A DNA stretch of 64,000 nucleotides from Alligator mississippiensis. Taxonomy: Eukaryota; Chordata; Crocodylia; Alligatoridae. Below are positions 10,611-20,343 of this stretch, one piece after another (positions within the stretch are counted from its first letter, which is position 1; each line of letters opens with the position of its first letter). Below the pieces are notes generated by a model. The model saw nothing but the letters and a program-made list of their open reading frames with translations, was not told where the DNA came from and did no database searches. Location of the stretch: the NCBI RefSeq assembly GCF_030867095.1, contig NC_081828.1:4160001-4224000 (forward strand), written 5' to 3'. Position numbers and translations under genes: made by a program.

Positions 10611-13335
10611 TGTGGGCATTATGATTTAGTAGGGATTATGGAGACCTGGTGGGACTCCTCACATGACTGGAGCGTAGCTATAGAGGGCTACACCCTGCAT
10701 AGAAGAGACCAGGTGGGGAAGAAAGGCATAGGCATTGCTCTCTATGTGAAAGAGCAGTACATCTCCTTGAAGGCCGACATCGGCTTCAAAAATGGACAGC
10801 TTGAGACCCTCTGGGTCAAGTTGCAGGTGAGGGCGGGATGCAGTGAGAGAGACTTACCTGTAGGTGTATACAGACCACCAAACCAGGGGGAGGAACTCGA
10901 TCTGGAATTCACCCGAGAATTGACTGAGGTTGCATGTGCACGTGACACGGTCATCCTGGGCGATTTTAATTATCCAGACATCTTTTGGGAGGAACACTCG
11001 TCCAATTTGGATGGGTTGCAGTCCTTCCTGAACTGTGTCGAGGAGCTTTTCCTGACTCAGGAGGTGCACGGGCCAACCAGAGGTCACACTCTGCTAGACT
11101 TGGTCCTGGCCAAAGGAGACAACCTGGTGACTGACTTAAATATAGAGGGAAGTCTGGGTGACAGTGACCATGAAACCATCTTGTTCATTGTCCAAAGGCA
11201 GACAAATCTGGAAGATTGAAGTCTAGGACTTCAAAAATGCAAATTTCAACAAGCTTAAGTCACTAGTAGGGCAAGTTCTAGGGGACCAGGGACCGAAGGT
11301 GAAAGGTGTGCATGAAGAGTGGCTGTTCCTTAAGGACACGGTCCTTGAAGCACAAAGGAAGTCCATTCCCATGTGGACAAAAGGTAACAGAAGGGCTGGG
11401 AAGCCCTCTCGGTTAAACAGGGAAATCACAGTCCTCTGAGGAAAGAAGAAAGAGGCTTATAAACAACGGCAGCTCGGGGCAGGCCCCAACGAGGACTAAT
11501 CCGTGATGGCCGACATTTGCAGGGAATAGATAAGAAAGGCTAAAGCAGCAACCAAACTTAGATTAGCAACAGGAATCAAGGACAACAAGAAGTCCTTCTT
11601 TAGGTACATAGGGAATAGGAAGAAAACAAATGGCAATGTGGGGCTATTGCTCAACTACTCAGGACAGCTGGTTACTGGCACCCCGGAGAAACCTGAACTC
11701 CTGAATGACTACTGTACTTTGCCTCAGCTTATCACCGGACCAAGGGGAAAACCCCACCAGGTATAATAGAGGATGAGCATGGTACGAATAATCGCCTTCC
11801 TACTATTGCCGTAGAATTGGTGCATAACCTATTAGACATATACGAGTCAGCAGGGCCGGTTGATCTTCATCCGAGAGAGCTGAAGGAGCTGGTCGAAGTC
11901 ATTGCAGAGCCCCTGGTGAAACTTGCACAACTTGTGGTGCTCTGGAGAAGTCTCTGAGGACTAGAAGAGGGCCAATGTTGTGCCCATCCACAAGAAGGGC
12001 AGGAGGGAGGACCCAGGTAACTATAGGCCAATGGGCCTAACTTTGATCCTAGGGAAAATCCTTGAAAAGTTCATAAGGAGTCTATCTGCGATAAGCTTGC
12101 AGAAGGCAAGATTTGCAATGACAGCCAGCATGGCTTCATCGGGCAAGTCTTGCCTTACCAACCTCATCTCCTCCTATGACCAGGTCACTCGCCACCTGGA
12201 CGTGAGAGAGTAGCTTGACATTGTACACCTAGACTTCCAAAAGGCCTTTGATGTAGTATCCCACGATGTCCTCGCAAGAAAACTGGAGGATTGTGGGCTT
12301 AACGCTGAGACAGTCGCGTGGGTGAGAAACTAGCTGCAGGGCCCAGAGAGTCATGGTGAACAGATCTGTGTCATCCTGGTGAGAAGTAGGCAGCAGTGTC
12401 CCACAGGGGTCCAGCACTTTTCAACGTCTTTATCAATGATTTGCATGTGGGGGTGAAGAGATCACTGGCCAAGTTTGTGGATGACACCAAGTTATGGGGA
12501 AGCGTGGTCATGCTTGAAGATAGGCTGCACATACAGGCAGATCTAGACAGGCTGGCAAGCTGGGCAGACCAGAACCTGATGAGGTTCAATGTCGAAAAAT
12601 ATGAAGTGCTGCCCCTCGGGATGAGCGACTCCCAACACACCTACAGGCTTGGTGGCACCCAACTGACCAGCACCACGAATGAAAGGGACCTGGGGGTAAT
12701 AATAGACCACAATATGAATATGAGCTGGCAGTGCAATGCTGTAGCTAGGAGGACAAATAATACTCCTGCAAAACCAAGGAGGGGAGTCTTCTGCTCTACT
12801 CCACACTGGTGAGACCGCAGCTGGAGCACTGTGTCCAGTTCTGGGCACCACACTTCAACAAGGATGTGGACAAGCATGAGAGAGTCCAGAGAAGAGCCAG
12901 ACATATATATGATCAGGGTCTTAAAAGGCAAGCCATACAAGGAAAGGCGGAGGGATCTGGGACTCTTCGGCTTGAGGAAAAGGTTGAGGGGACCTGGTAG
13001 CAGCTTACCACTATGCTAGGGCAGCACATCAAGGGCTCAGAGAGCAACTGTTCACCAGAGCACCCTTGTGTAAAACAGGAGTAATGGCCATAAACTCGTG
13101 GAAAACCAATTCAGGCTCAACATTAGGAAAAAGTTCTTCACAATCAGGGTGTCCAGACTATGGAATAAGCTCTCTGCAGAGGTGGTGCAATCACCTACCC
13201 TGGACATCGTCAAGAGGAGACTGGATGGGCACCTTGCTGGGGTCATCAGTTATCTTTCCTGCTTGGTGCAGGGGGCTAGACCCAACGATCATCCGAGGTC
13301 CCTTCCGGCCTGACAATCTATGAATCTATGAAAGG
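10611..13335 (+). pseudogene. Near-complete CR1 LINE ORF2, frameshifted
   Basis: This copy reaches further 5' than the intact one at 17672. It begins in the endonuclease domain with GIMETWWDSSHDW, continues through KGIGIALYVKEQY, VILGDFNYPDIFW and LGDSDHE, and stays open to a stop at 11219. The RT part follows in broken frames: EDPGNYRPMGL (about 12010), LDFQKAFDVVSHDV (12230), KFVDDTKLWG (about 12470, FVDD in place of FADD) and a C-terminus near 13200. It ends in the CR1 tail tctatgaatctatga. Stops and frameshifts make it inactive; the FVDD change is a further sign of decay. Confidence 0.9.
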
Positions 13336-13808
13336 GAATGACCATCAGCCTTAACTCTACAAACTAGGCCTGTGATCTTGCTGGGCTCTTTGCAACACAA
13401 GAACTGCTCTATTATTTTTCTGCAGCAAAAAAAACAGAGAAGACTGAGACCTGACATCTTCTGAGGGGTGCCCCGAGGCTAAAAACACTGAAAACTTCTG
13501 AACTAGGCCATGTTTTTAGAAACCAGTATAGCCAATGTAGAAGACCTGTAGCAAAATATTATGGTAAACCCATGAATTAGCAATCCTTCATTGAACCAGG
13601 AACCTCATCACATGGCATAAAAAAGCCTTCTGAAGATTTTAGGCAGCTTCCTGGAATTTAAAGCAAATGATTTTACTGTGCATCTGACACAGAGGTAACG
13701 GGCAACAAGGTCGGACTTGTCTGGAGCCCAAACCAGAGTGTTTGTTGATGTGGCATATGCATTTGGTGTCATCTTGCAAGCCTGTGATGTAGTGCCTCTG
13801 AATCACAG
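13336..13808. other. Unassigned spacer
   Basis: No gene or clear repeat seen. Confidence 0.4.
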
Positions 13809-13820
13809 CTACATCATCAA

Positions 13821-13963
13821 GTATCCAGGTTGTAGCCATACTGGTCTAGAGGCAAAAGGAATCAGAACTCATGCTAGAAGTGATATCTTTTATGAGACCA
13901 ACTAGATTTTTGCAAAAAAAAAATTCTAATAAAAAATATCACCTCTACCACAAGTTCTGATTC
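13821..13963. mobile_element. SINE-like fold-back element, copy b (12-bp TSD)
   Basis: Flanked by a perfect 12-bp direct repeat, CTACATCATCAA, at 13809-13820 and 13964-13975. It contains the family head (ttgtagccatactggtct) and core (gatatcttttatgagaccaact). The block aggaatcagaact near the left end recurs inverted near the right end (agttctgattcct), so the copy folds back on itself. Confidence 0.7.
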
Positions 13964-14012
13964 CTACATCATCAATGCATCCTGAGGAAGGACATCAAAA
14001 TACTGTCAGATA

Positions 14013-14262
14013 ATCATAGAAAAAATAGGGCTGGAAAGGACATCAAAAGGTCATTGAGTCTAACCCCCTGTCTCAAAGCAGTGCCATCTGCAGCAAAGCC
14101 ATCCCAGGCAAGTGTTTGTCTATGATGGAGACACCACAGCCTCGCGAGGTAATTTGTGCTAGTGCTGAACCAACCTGATAGTTATAAAGACCTTCCCTAA
14201 ATCTCCTTTGCTGTAGTTTGAACCCATGACTTCTTGCCCTGTCCCCAGACACAGATGTAGGC
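14013..14262 (-). mobile_element. CR1 LINE 3' end fragment
   Basis: On the minus strand: C-terminal CR1 ORF2 remnant (about 14100-14230), then 3' UTR and the terminal tctatgatta. On the plus strand the UTR reads aatcatagaaaaaatagggctgg then cattgagtctaacccc. Diverged and 5'-truncated. Confidence 0.7.
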
Positions 14263-14559
14263 CTTGCTGGAACATTGAGCAATATATACTGCCCACACAA
14301 AGGCTTTGCTAAAGCATTGGGCAGAGTTGGCCTGCCTAGCAAACCTGACCAATGCACGAACTCCTGTCAGAATGTGGTCCAGATGTGCACATCTGCCAGG
14401 AGATGGGAGGGGGAGATGGCTGCACAAGAGGTAGGATATTCAGCACCAGGATGATAAGGCTGGAATAGGGACACTCAGATCAGGATGTAAAACAAGCCCC
14501 CGGCACAGGATGGTCTACGATATTCAAGATGAAACATAATCCATGATTTGCTTTGACTG

Positions 14560-14800
14560 CTGCATGAAAGGGGGATTGCAAAGTATGGGAACTTTGTCGC
14601 GGCCCAGGGGAGCCTCTATGGTGTTGTGCAGCTATGTTGTCACAGGTACAATTGCCTTAACTCCTGGTCTGATGCACTTGTTAGACCAAACCCTGCTGTA
14701 TGTGTAGGCAATAAACCTGGCCAAATCTTTGCCACTGAACTGAGCCTGTGGTCATTCTCTAAGACAAAAGTGGTGCTGTGACTTTGTCGAGACCTCGGCA
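14560..14800 (+). mobile_element. Endogenous retrovirus LTR end with primer-binding-like site
   Basis: An AATAAA signal at 14710-14715 is followed by about 50 bp of U5-like sequence ending in CA at 14766. After four bases comes TGGTGCTGTGACT (14771-14783), which matches the start of the tRNA-His primer-binding site known from HERV-H-type elements at all but one of those positions. The 5' edge of the LTR is uncertain. No gag, pol or env frame could be recognised downstream, so this is a decayed relic or a solo LTR with some leader. Confidence 0.45.
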
Positions 14801-15119
14801 CTAAAAACACATCAATAATACCCAATGAGGACAACAGCAACGACGGCTCTGATAGGGTCCAACAACAACAGAAAACAACTGATTGCCAGAAATATCAATG
14901 CATGTGTTATATGTATACACATTCCCTTCTCTCTGAAATATTCCCAGGCCTTTTGGCATGCATATCCAATTACCTCCCTTTGACCTGTTACCTCCAACGC
15001 AAGGAACCGGTACGCTCCCATTATTTTATTTCAGCTCAATAAAAGGGGCTACCACTTCTGTTGGGGGAAGATCCAAGTCTGCCTGAGATGTTGTCATGAA
15101 CCTTGTAGCATCAGCATAT

Positions 15120-15381
15120 AGATCCATAGATGTTAGGGTTGGAAGGGACCTCAGTAGGTCATTGAGTCCAACCAACCCCCTGCCTGGGCAGGAAAGAGCG
15201 CTGGGCTCATGCGACCCCAGCAGGGTACTTGTCCAGTCTCCTCTTGAAGACCCCCAAGGTAGGGGAGAGCATCACCTCCCTTGGAAACCCATTCCAGGTT
15301 CAAAAGTACTTCCCTGACCAGGAATCAAACCCAGACCCTTGTAATAAGAGCACCAAATCCTAACCACTAGACCAGCAAGGA
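15120..15381 (-). mobile_element. tRNA-Glu/CR1 chimera (SINE-like)
   Basis: Read on the minus strand this is a 72-nt tRNA-Glu-like sequence followed, after a short junction, by about 190 bp homologous to the CR1 C-terminus and 3' UTR (counterpart of about 20160-20340 in the intact copy, with ccaagggaggtgatgctctc and gacctactgaggtcccttcc) and ending in a CR1-style tctatggatctat. tRNA head plus LINE tail is the architecture of a SINE that uses CR1 machinery. No target duplication is evident, which fits CR1 integration. The alternative is a chance CR1 insertion next to a tRNA pseudogene. Confidence 0.65.
15310..15381 (-). tRNA. tRNA-Glu(CTC)-like sequence (gene-derived or pseudogene)
   Basis: Exactly 72 nt, reading TCCTTGCTGGTCTAGTGGTT at the 5' end, with A box TGGTCTAGTGG, anticodon-loop CTCTTAT (anticodon CTC), B box GGTTTGATTCC and 3' GTCAGGGAA. 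This is the layout and length of vertebrate tRNA-Glu. The acceptor stem keeps six of seven pairs (one being G-U). The anticodon stem has a G-A mismatch and a wobble, so it is more likely a pseudogene or SINE head than a working tRNA. A CR1 tail follows it directly. Confidence 0.7.
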
Positions 15382-15629
15382 AGCGTTACATTCATCACAA
15401 ATGGCATGGGCAGCCTCTGTGTGTAACATGGGGCAGATAAAGCAGAAAGCAGAGCAGCAGATCAGGCAGAGGAAAGGCATTGGTATGGCAGTTGGGGAGG
15501 GCATAGGGCTTAATTTATGGCACACCAGCCAAAAAGCTTGGCCCCACTGCCCCACTAGGCACCAAGATGTCTTCTTCGGTTGTAGATCCACTACAGTATC
15601 CTTTGTGCAATGGATCCTGTGTTGATCAA

Positions 15630-15880
15630 GAAGAGAAATGCAACTTGGAAAATGCAAAACATGAGATAATAGCACCCCTCTACCCAGCACCGGTTAGGCC
15701 TCAGCTGGAGTATTGTGTGCCGTTCTGGGCTCTTCATTTTAAAGATACAGAGAAATGGGAGAAGATCCAGAGGGGAATGACGAAGATGATAGAGGGGTTG
15801 GAAAGCAGCTGCATGAGGAGAAGTTGAAGGAGTTCAACATGGTTAAGTGAGAAAAAGGGATATTCAAGGGGGAGGTAAGA
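15630..15880 (+). mobile_element. CR1 LINE ORF2 fragment
   Basis: Encodes a segment homologous to the CR1 region I-L-P-L-Y-R-A-L-V-R-P-Q-L-E-Y-C (here APLYPAPVRPQLEYCVPFWA) followed by an EKIQRGMTKMIEGL-like stretch. Short and frameshifted near 15825. Confidence 0.8.
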
Positions 15881-16499
15881 GGGGTCACTTACCCTGCTGC
15901 CTTCAACAGGAGAGTCAGCTCCATCCTCAGCTCCTCAGACCTGTTTTATTCTTCCCAAAACGATCCAAAACCCTCGGTCCTTACTGGACATTAGGAGAAG
16001 GGGCAATTTTAGTCCTAGGCTTCTCCCCAGCACTCGCCTCTTGGAGCTCTTAATCCACTTTTCTAGGCTCATCGGCTGATCATCGCATGGTGACGCCTTC
16101 TGAGAAAAGGTGCATCCTACGGTTGTTTTTCCACATCCAGGACAAGACAACAGAAATGGATGGAAAGGAAAGAAGACCAAGAAATGTGTGATCCCACCCT
16201 CCCATTGACCACCACTTGGGGCTCTAGGATTGGCTTTCTTGGCCTTCAACCGACTCATCTACAACCTTTTGCTTGACCCATCCTCGACCGTGGGGGCTCA
16301 CCAATGACAAGCTGATTATTGCTTCCCACTGGCCCCAAGCCTCCCAGCCAGGCAGACTATTACCAGTTGGCCACCTGAAGCCAGTTTCTGAGCCCTTGAG
16401 GGGCCAAGCACCTCCATACGCAATAGCCGTCTTCAACTATTTGAAAAGCTGCAACAACAAAGATGTGAGAAACACCGCCCTCCCTGCCACAGGGAGCAG

Positions 16500-16690
16500 G
16501 ACGCAAGGCAACGGGGGCTTAAACTGCAGCAAAGCAAATGGACACCAAACCTCAGGAAAAAATAGTCCCTAAATGTCAGACCAGCAGGACAGTGGACCAA
16601 GCTGCCCGGGGACATTGTTGAGTTGCTTTCCCTAGCAAGTTTCAAAAAGAGGCAGATGATCAGGATGATCTAGGAACAAGGCGTCCTGCA
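16500..16690 (+). mobile_element. CR1 LINE C-terminal fragment, decayed
   Basis: A diverged version of the CR1 C-terminal block: a G-L-K-L-Q-like start, then a counterpart of N-K-L-P-R-E-V-V, then S-F-K-K-R-x-D-D. Probably part of the same insertion as 15630-15880, with about 600 bp of unassigned sequence between. Confidence 0.45.
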
Positions 16691-16789
16691 TTTGGGCCAG
16701 GATCAGAGTTGTTAAGAGTGAAAATATTCGAGTTGGAGGGGACCTAACAGCCATCCCCAAAACAATGGAGAGAAATCCAGTGCTCACAT

Positions 16790-17070
16790 AAGGACATAAG
16801 AACTGCTATTTCCTGGCTCAGCCCCTAGGTCCGTCTCGCCCAGGGGGTCACACAGGGGCAGAGAGCGGATGCTGGGAAGGAGACTGAGCTCGGTCTGACC
16901 AGGGGTATTTCCACCGTTCCTCTCCCACTTGAAGCCTACAATATTTAAGGTCTAGGAAGTTCAGATTCAGAGGCTGTGCTCCTCACTCCAGTACTCAATA
17001 GATACTGGTGCCCCTTTCCTCCAAGAATTTGTCCAATACCTTTTTGCATGGAGTGGAAAAGCAAGGGTGA
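16790..17070 (-). mobile_element. CR1/L3-like 3' UTR fragment of another subfamily
   Basis: On the plus strand the block starts acataaggacataagaactgc, followed by ctggctcagcccctaggtccgtctcgcccag and, near the other end, ccaagaatttgtccaatacctttttg. This is the layout of the 3' end of reptile CR1-type elements in reverse orientation. Confidence 0.6.
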
Positions 17071-17660
17071 GTGGGGGGAAAAAAAAACCCTCTTTGGAGA
17101 TGAGGCAATTTTCAGTCTTTGTAAGTCAGAACCATCCTGACCCGAGTGTTATTGCAGAACTCGTCTTCCTGCCGGTAAACAAAGCACTTGTGTTGATCGA
17201 CTGTGCTTCTCTCCCACTGAGACCTTGAGCAGCTGGTTGCATGTAGCCGCAGATAAGGGGAAAGCAGAATAAAGAGTGCCGCACCTTGAAGCTGGTGTCT
17301 TAATTTAGCTCTGTGCAGCAAGGACCTAAATGCCAGGAACAAAAAGCGGAGCAGAAAAGATCAAAGCAAGCGCTGTATTTATAGTCCCCTGCAAAGAGTG
17401 ACGTCAAAGAGCAGAGACCCAAGTGTCTGGTGGCAATGCACCTGAAGGCCTGAGTCTCCAAAGCCAGGCCTACATTTCCTTGCAAAGGTTGGCAAGGCTG
17501 CAGCTAATGGCTGGGATCGTGCTTGGTCCCCGGTTCGCTGGAAAACAGCATCACGTTCAACACAAAGATGCTGGGAGTGACATCTGATAATGAGAGAAAG
17601 TTTCTAGGGGCTGGAAAAGGGGACCAGGACCCCAGGGTTTTATTTGTAGCTTTATAGTCT

Positions 17661-20255
17661 TTGACTATAAAGGGGGGGGGGGTTGCACTCTATGTCAATG
17701 AGCAATATACATCAACCCTCATCAAGACAGAATCCGAAGTTGAGGAAGTAGAAGGATTGTGGGTTAGGCTACATGGGGGGCAAGGAGAAAGGGATTTGGT
17801 GGTAGGGGTCTGTTACAGACCCCCACACCAAGGGGAAGAAATAGATGCGGGGCTCCTGAGGCAACTCTCGGAGACCATAAAAGCTAAAGAGGCGGTAGTC
17901 ATGGGGGACCTAAACTACCCGGACATCTGCTGGGAGACGCAGACAGCAAGGTCCCATCGCTCACGCAGGTTTCTAACTTGTGTACAGGACCTCCCCCTGA
18001 CACAGGAGGTGTATGGTCCCACTAGGGGGAATGCCATACTGGATCTGGTATTGGCAACGGGAGATGACATGATAGGGGACCTCCAGATCGGTAGCTATCT
18101 GGGAGACAGTGATCACCTTATGATAGAATTCAACATAAGGCGGCGAGTGGGTAAGGTAACTAGTAGGGTGAAAGTGCTAGACTTTAGGAAAGCTGATCTC
18201 ATTGCACTCAGGCGATTAGTCAAGGAAGCACTGCAGAGTAGGAGTTTTGAAGGGATGGGAGCCCAAGAAGGGTGGCTGTGCCTAAAGGAAACGATCCTTC
18301 GGGCACAAAGCAAGACGATCCACAAGCGATGCAAAAAAGGGAAAGGGGCCAGGAGGCTTCCCTGGCTGACCAGAGAAATCCAGGGCAGCCTAAGGGCCAA
18401 AAGGGGAGCACATAAAAAGTGGAAACAGGGTGAGATCACTAAAGATGAATATACCTCCTCTGCTCGTGCTTGTAGGGAGGCAGTTAGGCGGGCCAAAGCT
18501 ACCATGGAGCTGAGGATGGCAACCCAAGTAAAAGACAACAAGAAATTGTTTTTTAGATATATAGGGAGTAAAAGGAAGGCCCAGGGAGGAATAGGACCCC
18601 TGCTAAATGGGCAGAAACAATTGGTGACAGACAGGGGGGACAAGGCTGAACTCCTCAACGAGTTCTTTGCCTCAGTGTTCCTAAGCGAGGGGCACGACAA
18701 GTCTCTCACGGGGGTTGTAGAGAGGCAGCAGCAAGGCGCCAGACTGCCATGCGTAGACCCCGAGGTGGTGCAGAGTCACTTGGAAGAACTGGATGCCTTT
18801 AAGTCGGCAGGCCCGGATGGGCTCCATCCGAGGGTGCTGAAGGCACTGGCCGACGTCATTGCAGAGCCACTGGCGGGAATATTCGAATGCTCGTGGCGCA
18901 CGGGCCAAGTCCCGGAGGACTGGAAAAGGGCTAACGTGGTCCCCATTCTCAAAAAGGGGAGGAAGGAGGACCCGGGCAACTATAGGCTGGTCAGTCTCAC
19001 CTCCATCCTTGGTAAAGTATTTGAAAAAATTAGCAAGGCTCACATTTGTGAGAGCCCGGCAAGACAAATTATGCTGAGGGGAAATCAGCACGGGTTCGTG
19101 GCGGGCAGATCGTGCCTGACCAATCTAGTCTCTTTCTATGACCAGGTTACGAAACGCCTGGACACAGGAGGAGGGGTGGATGTCGTATACTTAGACTTCA
19201 GGAAGGCCTTCGATACGGTATCCCACCCCATACTGGTGAACAAGTTAAGAGGCTGTGACGTGGATGACTGCATAGTCCGGTGGGTGGCGAATTGGCTAGA
19301 GGGTCGCACCCAAAGAGTCGTGGTGGATGGGTCAGTCTCCACCTGGAAGGGTGTGGGCAGTGGGGTCCCGCAGGGCTCGGTCCTTGGACCGATACTCTTT
19401 AATGTCTTCATCAGTGACTTGGACGAGGGAGTCAAATGTACTCTGTCCAAGTTTGCAGATGACACAAAGCTATGGGGAGAAGTGGACACACCGGAGGGCA
19501 GGGAACAGCTGCAGGCGGACCTGGACAGGTTGGACAAGTGGGCAGAAAACAGCAGGATGCAGTTCAACAAGGAGAAATGCAAAGTGCTGCACCTAGGGAG
19601 GAAAAATGTCCAGCACACCTACAGCCTAGGGAATGGCCTGCTGGGTGGCACAGAGGTGGAAAGGGATCTCGGAGTCCTAGTGGACTCCAAGATGAACATG
19701 AGCCGGCAGTGTGACGAAGCCATCAGAAAAGCCAATGGCACTTTATCGTGCATCAGCAGATGCATGACGAATAGGTCCAAGGAGGTGATACTTCCCCTCT
19801 ATCGGGCGTTGGTCAGACCGCAGTTGGAGTACTGCGTGCAATTCTGGGCGCCACACTTCAAGAAGGATGCGGATAACCTGGAGAGGGTCCAGAGAAGGGC
19901 AGCTCGTATGGTCAAGGGCCTGCAGACCAAGCCCTACGAGGAGAGACTAGAGAAACTGGACCTTTTCAGCCTCCGCAAGAGAAGGTTGAGAGGCGACCTT
20001 GTGGCTGCCTATGAGTTCATCACGGGGGCACAGAAGGGAATTGGTGAGGATTTATTCACCAAGGCGCCCCCAGGGGTTACAAGAAACAATGGCCACAAGC
20101 TAGCAGAGAGCAGATTTAGACTGGACATTAGGAAGAACTTCTTCACAGTTCGAGTGGCCAAGGTCTGGAACGGGCTCCCAAGGGAGGTGGTGCTCTCCCC
20201 TACCCTGGGGGTCTTCAAGAGGAGGTTAGATAGGCATCTAGCTGGGGTCATCTAG
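17661..20255 (+). CDS. CR1 ORF2 polyprotein (endonuclease/reverse transcriptase), N-terminally truncated
   Basis: 864 codons without a stop. CR1 ORF2 nicks DNA with an APE-type endonuclease and reverse-transcribes its own RNA at the nick. Visible: GGGVALYVNEQY (about residues 5-16), catalytic endonuclease motifs MGDLNYPDICW (from residue 81) and GDSDHL (SDH at 150-152), RT motifs GNYRLVSLTSILGK, LDFRKAFDTVSHPIL and PQGSVLGPILFNVFI, and the catalytic FADD box (598-601). The C-terminal RLDIRKNFFTVRVAKVWN and VFKRRLDRHL end the domain. Roughly the first 80-100 residues of a full-length ORF2 are missing, so it cannot be fully active. The first ATG lies in flanking DNA and is fortuitous. Confidence 0.92.
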   Translation: MTIKGGGVALYVNEQYTSTLIKTESEVEEVEGLWVRLHGGQGERDLVVGVCYRPPHQGEEIDAGLLRQLSETIKAKEAVVMGDLNYPDICWETQTARSHRSRRFLTCVQDLPLTQEVYGPTRGNAILDLVLATGDDMIGDLQIGSYLGDSDHLMIEFNIRRRVGKVTSRVKVLDFRKADLIALRRLVKEALQSRSFEGMGAQEGWLCLKETILRAQSKTIHKRCKKGKGARRLPWLTREIQGSLRAKRGAHKKWKQGEITKDEYTSSARACREAVRRAKATMELRMATQVKDNKKLFFRYIGSKRKAQGGIGPLLNGQKQLVTDRGDKAELLNEFFASVFLSEGHDKSLTGVVERQQQGARLPCVDPEVVQSHLEELDAFKSAGPDGLHPRVLKALADVIAEPLAGIFECSWRTGQVPEDWKRANVVPILKKGRKEDPGNYRLVSLTSILGKVFEKISKAHICESPARQIMLRGNQHGFVAGRSCLTNLVSFYDQVTKRLDTGGGVDVVYLDFRKAFDTVSHPILVNKLRGCDVDDCIVRWVANWLEGRTQRVVVDGSVSTWKGVGSGVPQGSVLGPILFNVFISDLDEGVKCTLSKFADDTKLWGEVDTPEGREQLQADLDRLDKWAENSRMQFNKEKCKVLHLGRKNVQHTYSLGNGLLGGTEVERDLGVLVDSKMNMSRQCDEAIRKANGTLSCISRCMTNRSKEVILPLYRALVRPQLEYCVQFWAPHFKKDADNLERVQRRAARMVKGLQTKPYEERLEKLDLFSLRKRRLRGDLVAAYEFITGAQKGIGEDLFTKAPPGVTRNNGHKLAESRFRLDIRKNFFTVRVAKVWNGLPREVVLSPTLGVFKRRLDRHLAGVI

Positions 20256-20343
20256 ACCCAGCACTCTTTCCTGCCTATGCAGGGGGTCGGACTCGATGAT
20301 CTATTGAGGTCCCTTCCGACCCTAACATCTATGAATCTATGAC
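17672..20343 (+). mobile_element. CR1 LINE, 5'-truncated, with intact ORF2 remainder
   Basis: A CR1 retrotransposon copy starts inside the endonuclease domain at a run of eleven G (17672-17682) and ends with the CR1 tail tctatgaatctatga. Everything from the truncation point to the natural stop is open. The 3' UTR (gcagggggtcggactcgatg) is complete. It is the least decayed CR1 in the window, which suggests recent insertion. Confidence 0.95.

Noticed and set aside
10584-11219. 211-codon ORF as a stand-alone endonuclease gene
   Set aside because: It is the endonuclease part of a CR1 ORF2 whose RT part continues in broken frames to about 13.3 kb.
14812-15021. Minus-strand 69-codon ORF with a hydrophobic stretch, possible retroviral envelope piece
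   Set aside because: No family motif could be recognised, no supporting neighbouring frames exist, and a hydrophobic run in a short ORF is common by chance.
17661-20255. Treating the 864-codon ORF as a host gene
   Set aside because: Endonuclease and RT motifs, the CR1 3' UTR and the tctatgaatctatga tail show it is a retrotransposon. The start codon lies in flanking sequence.
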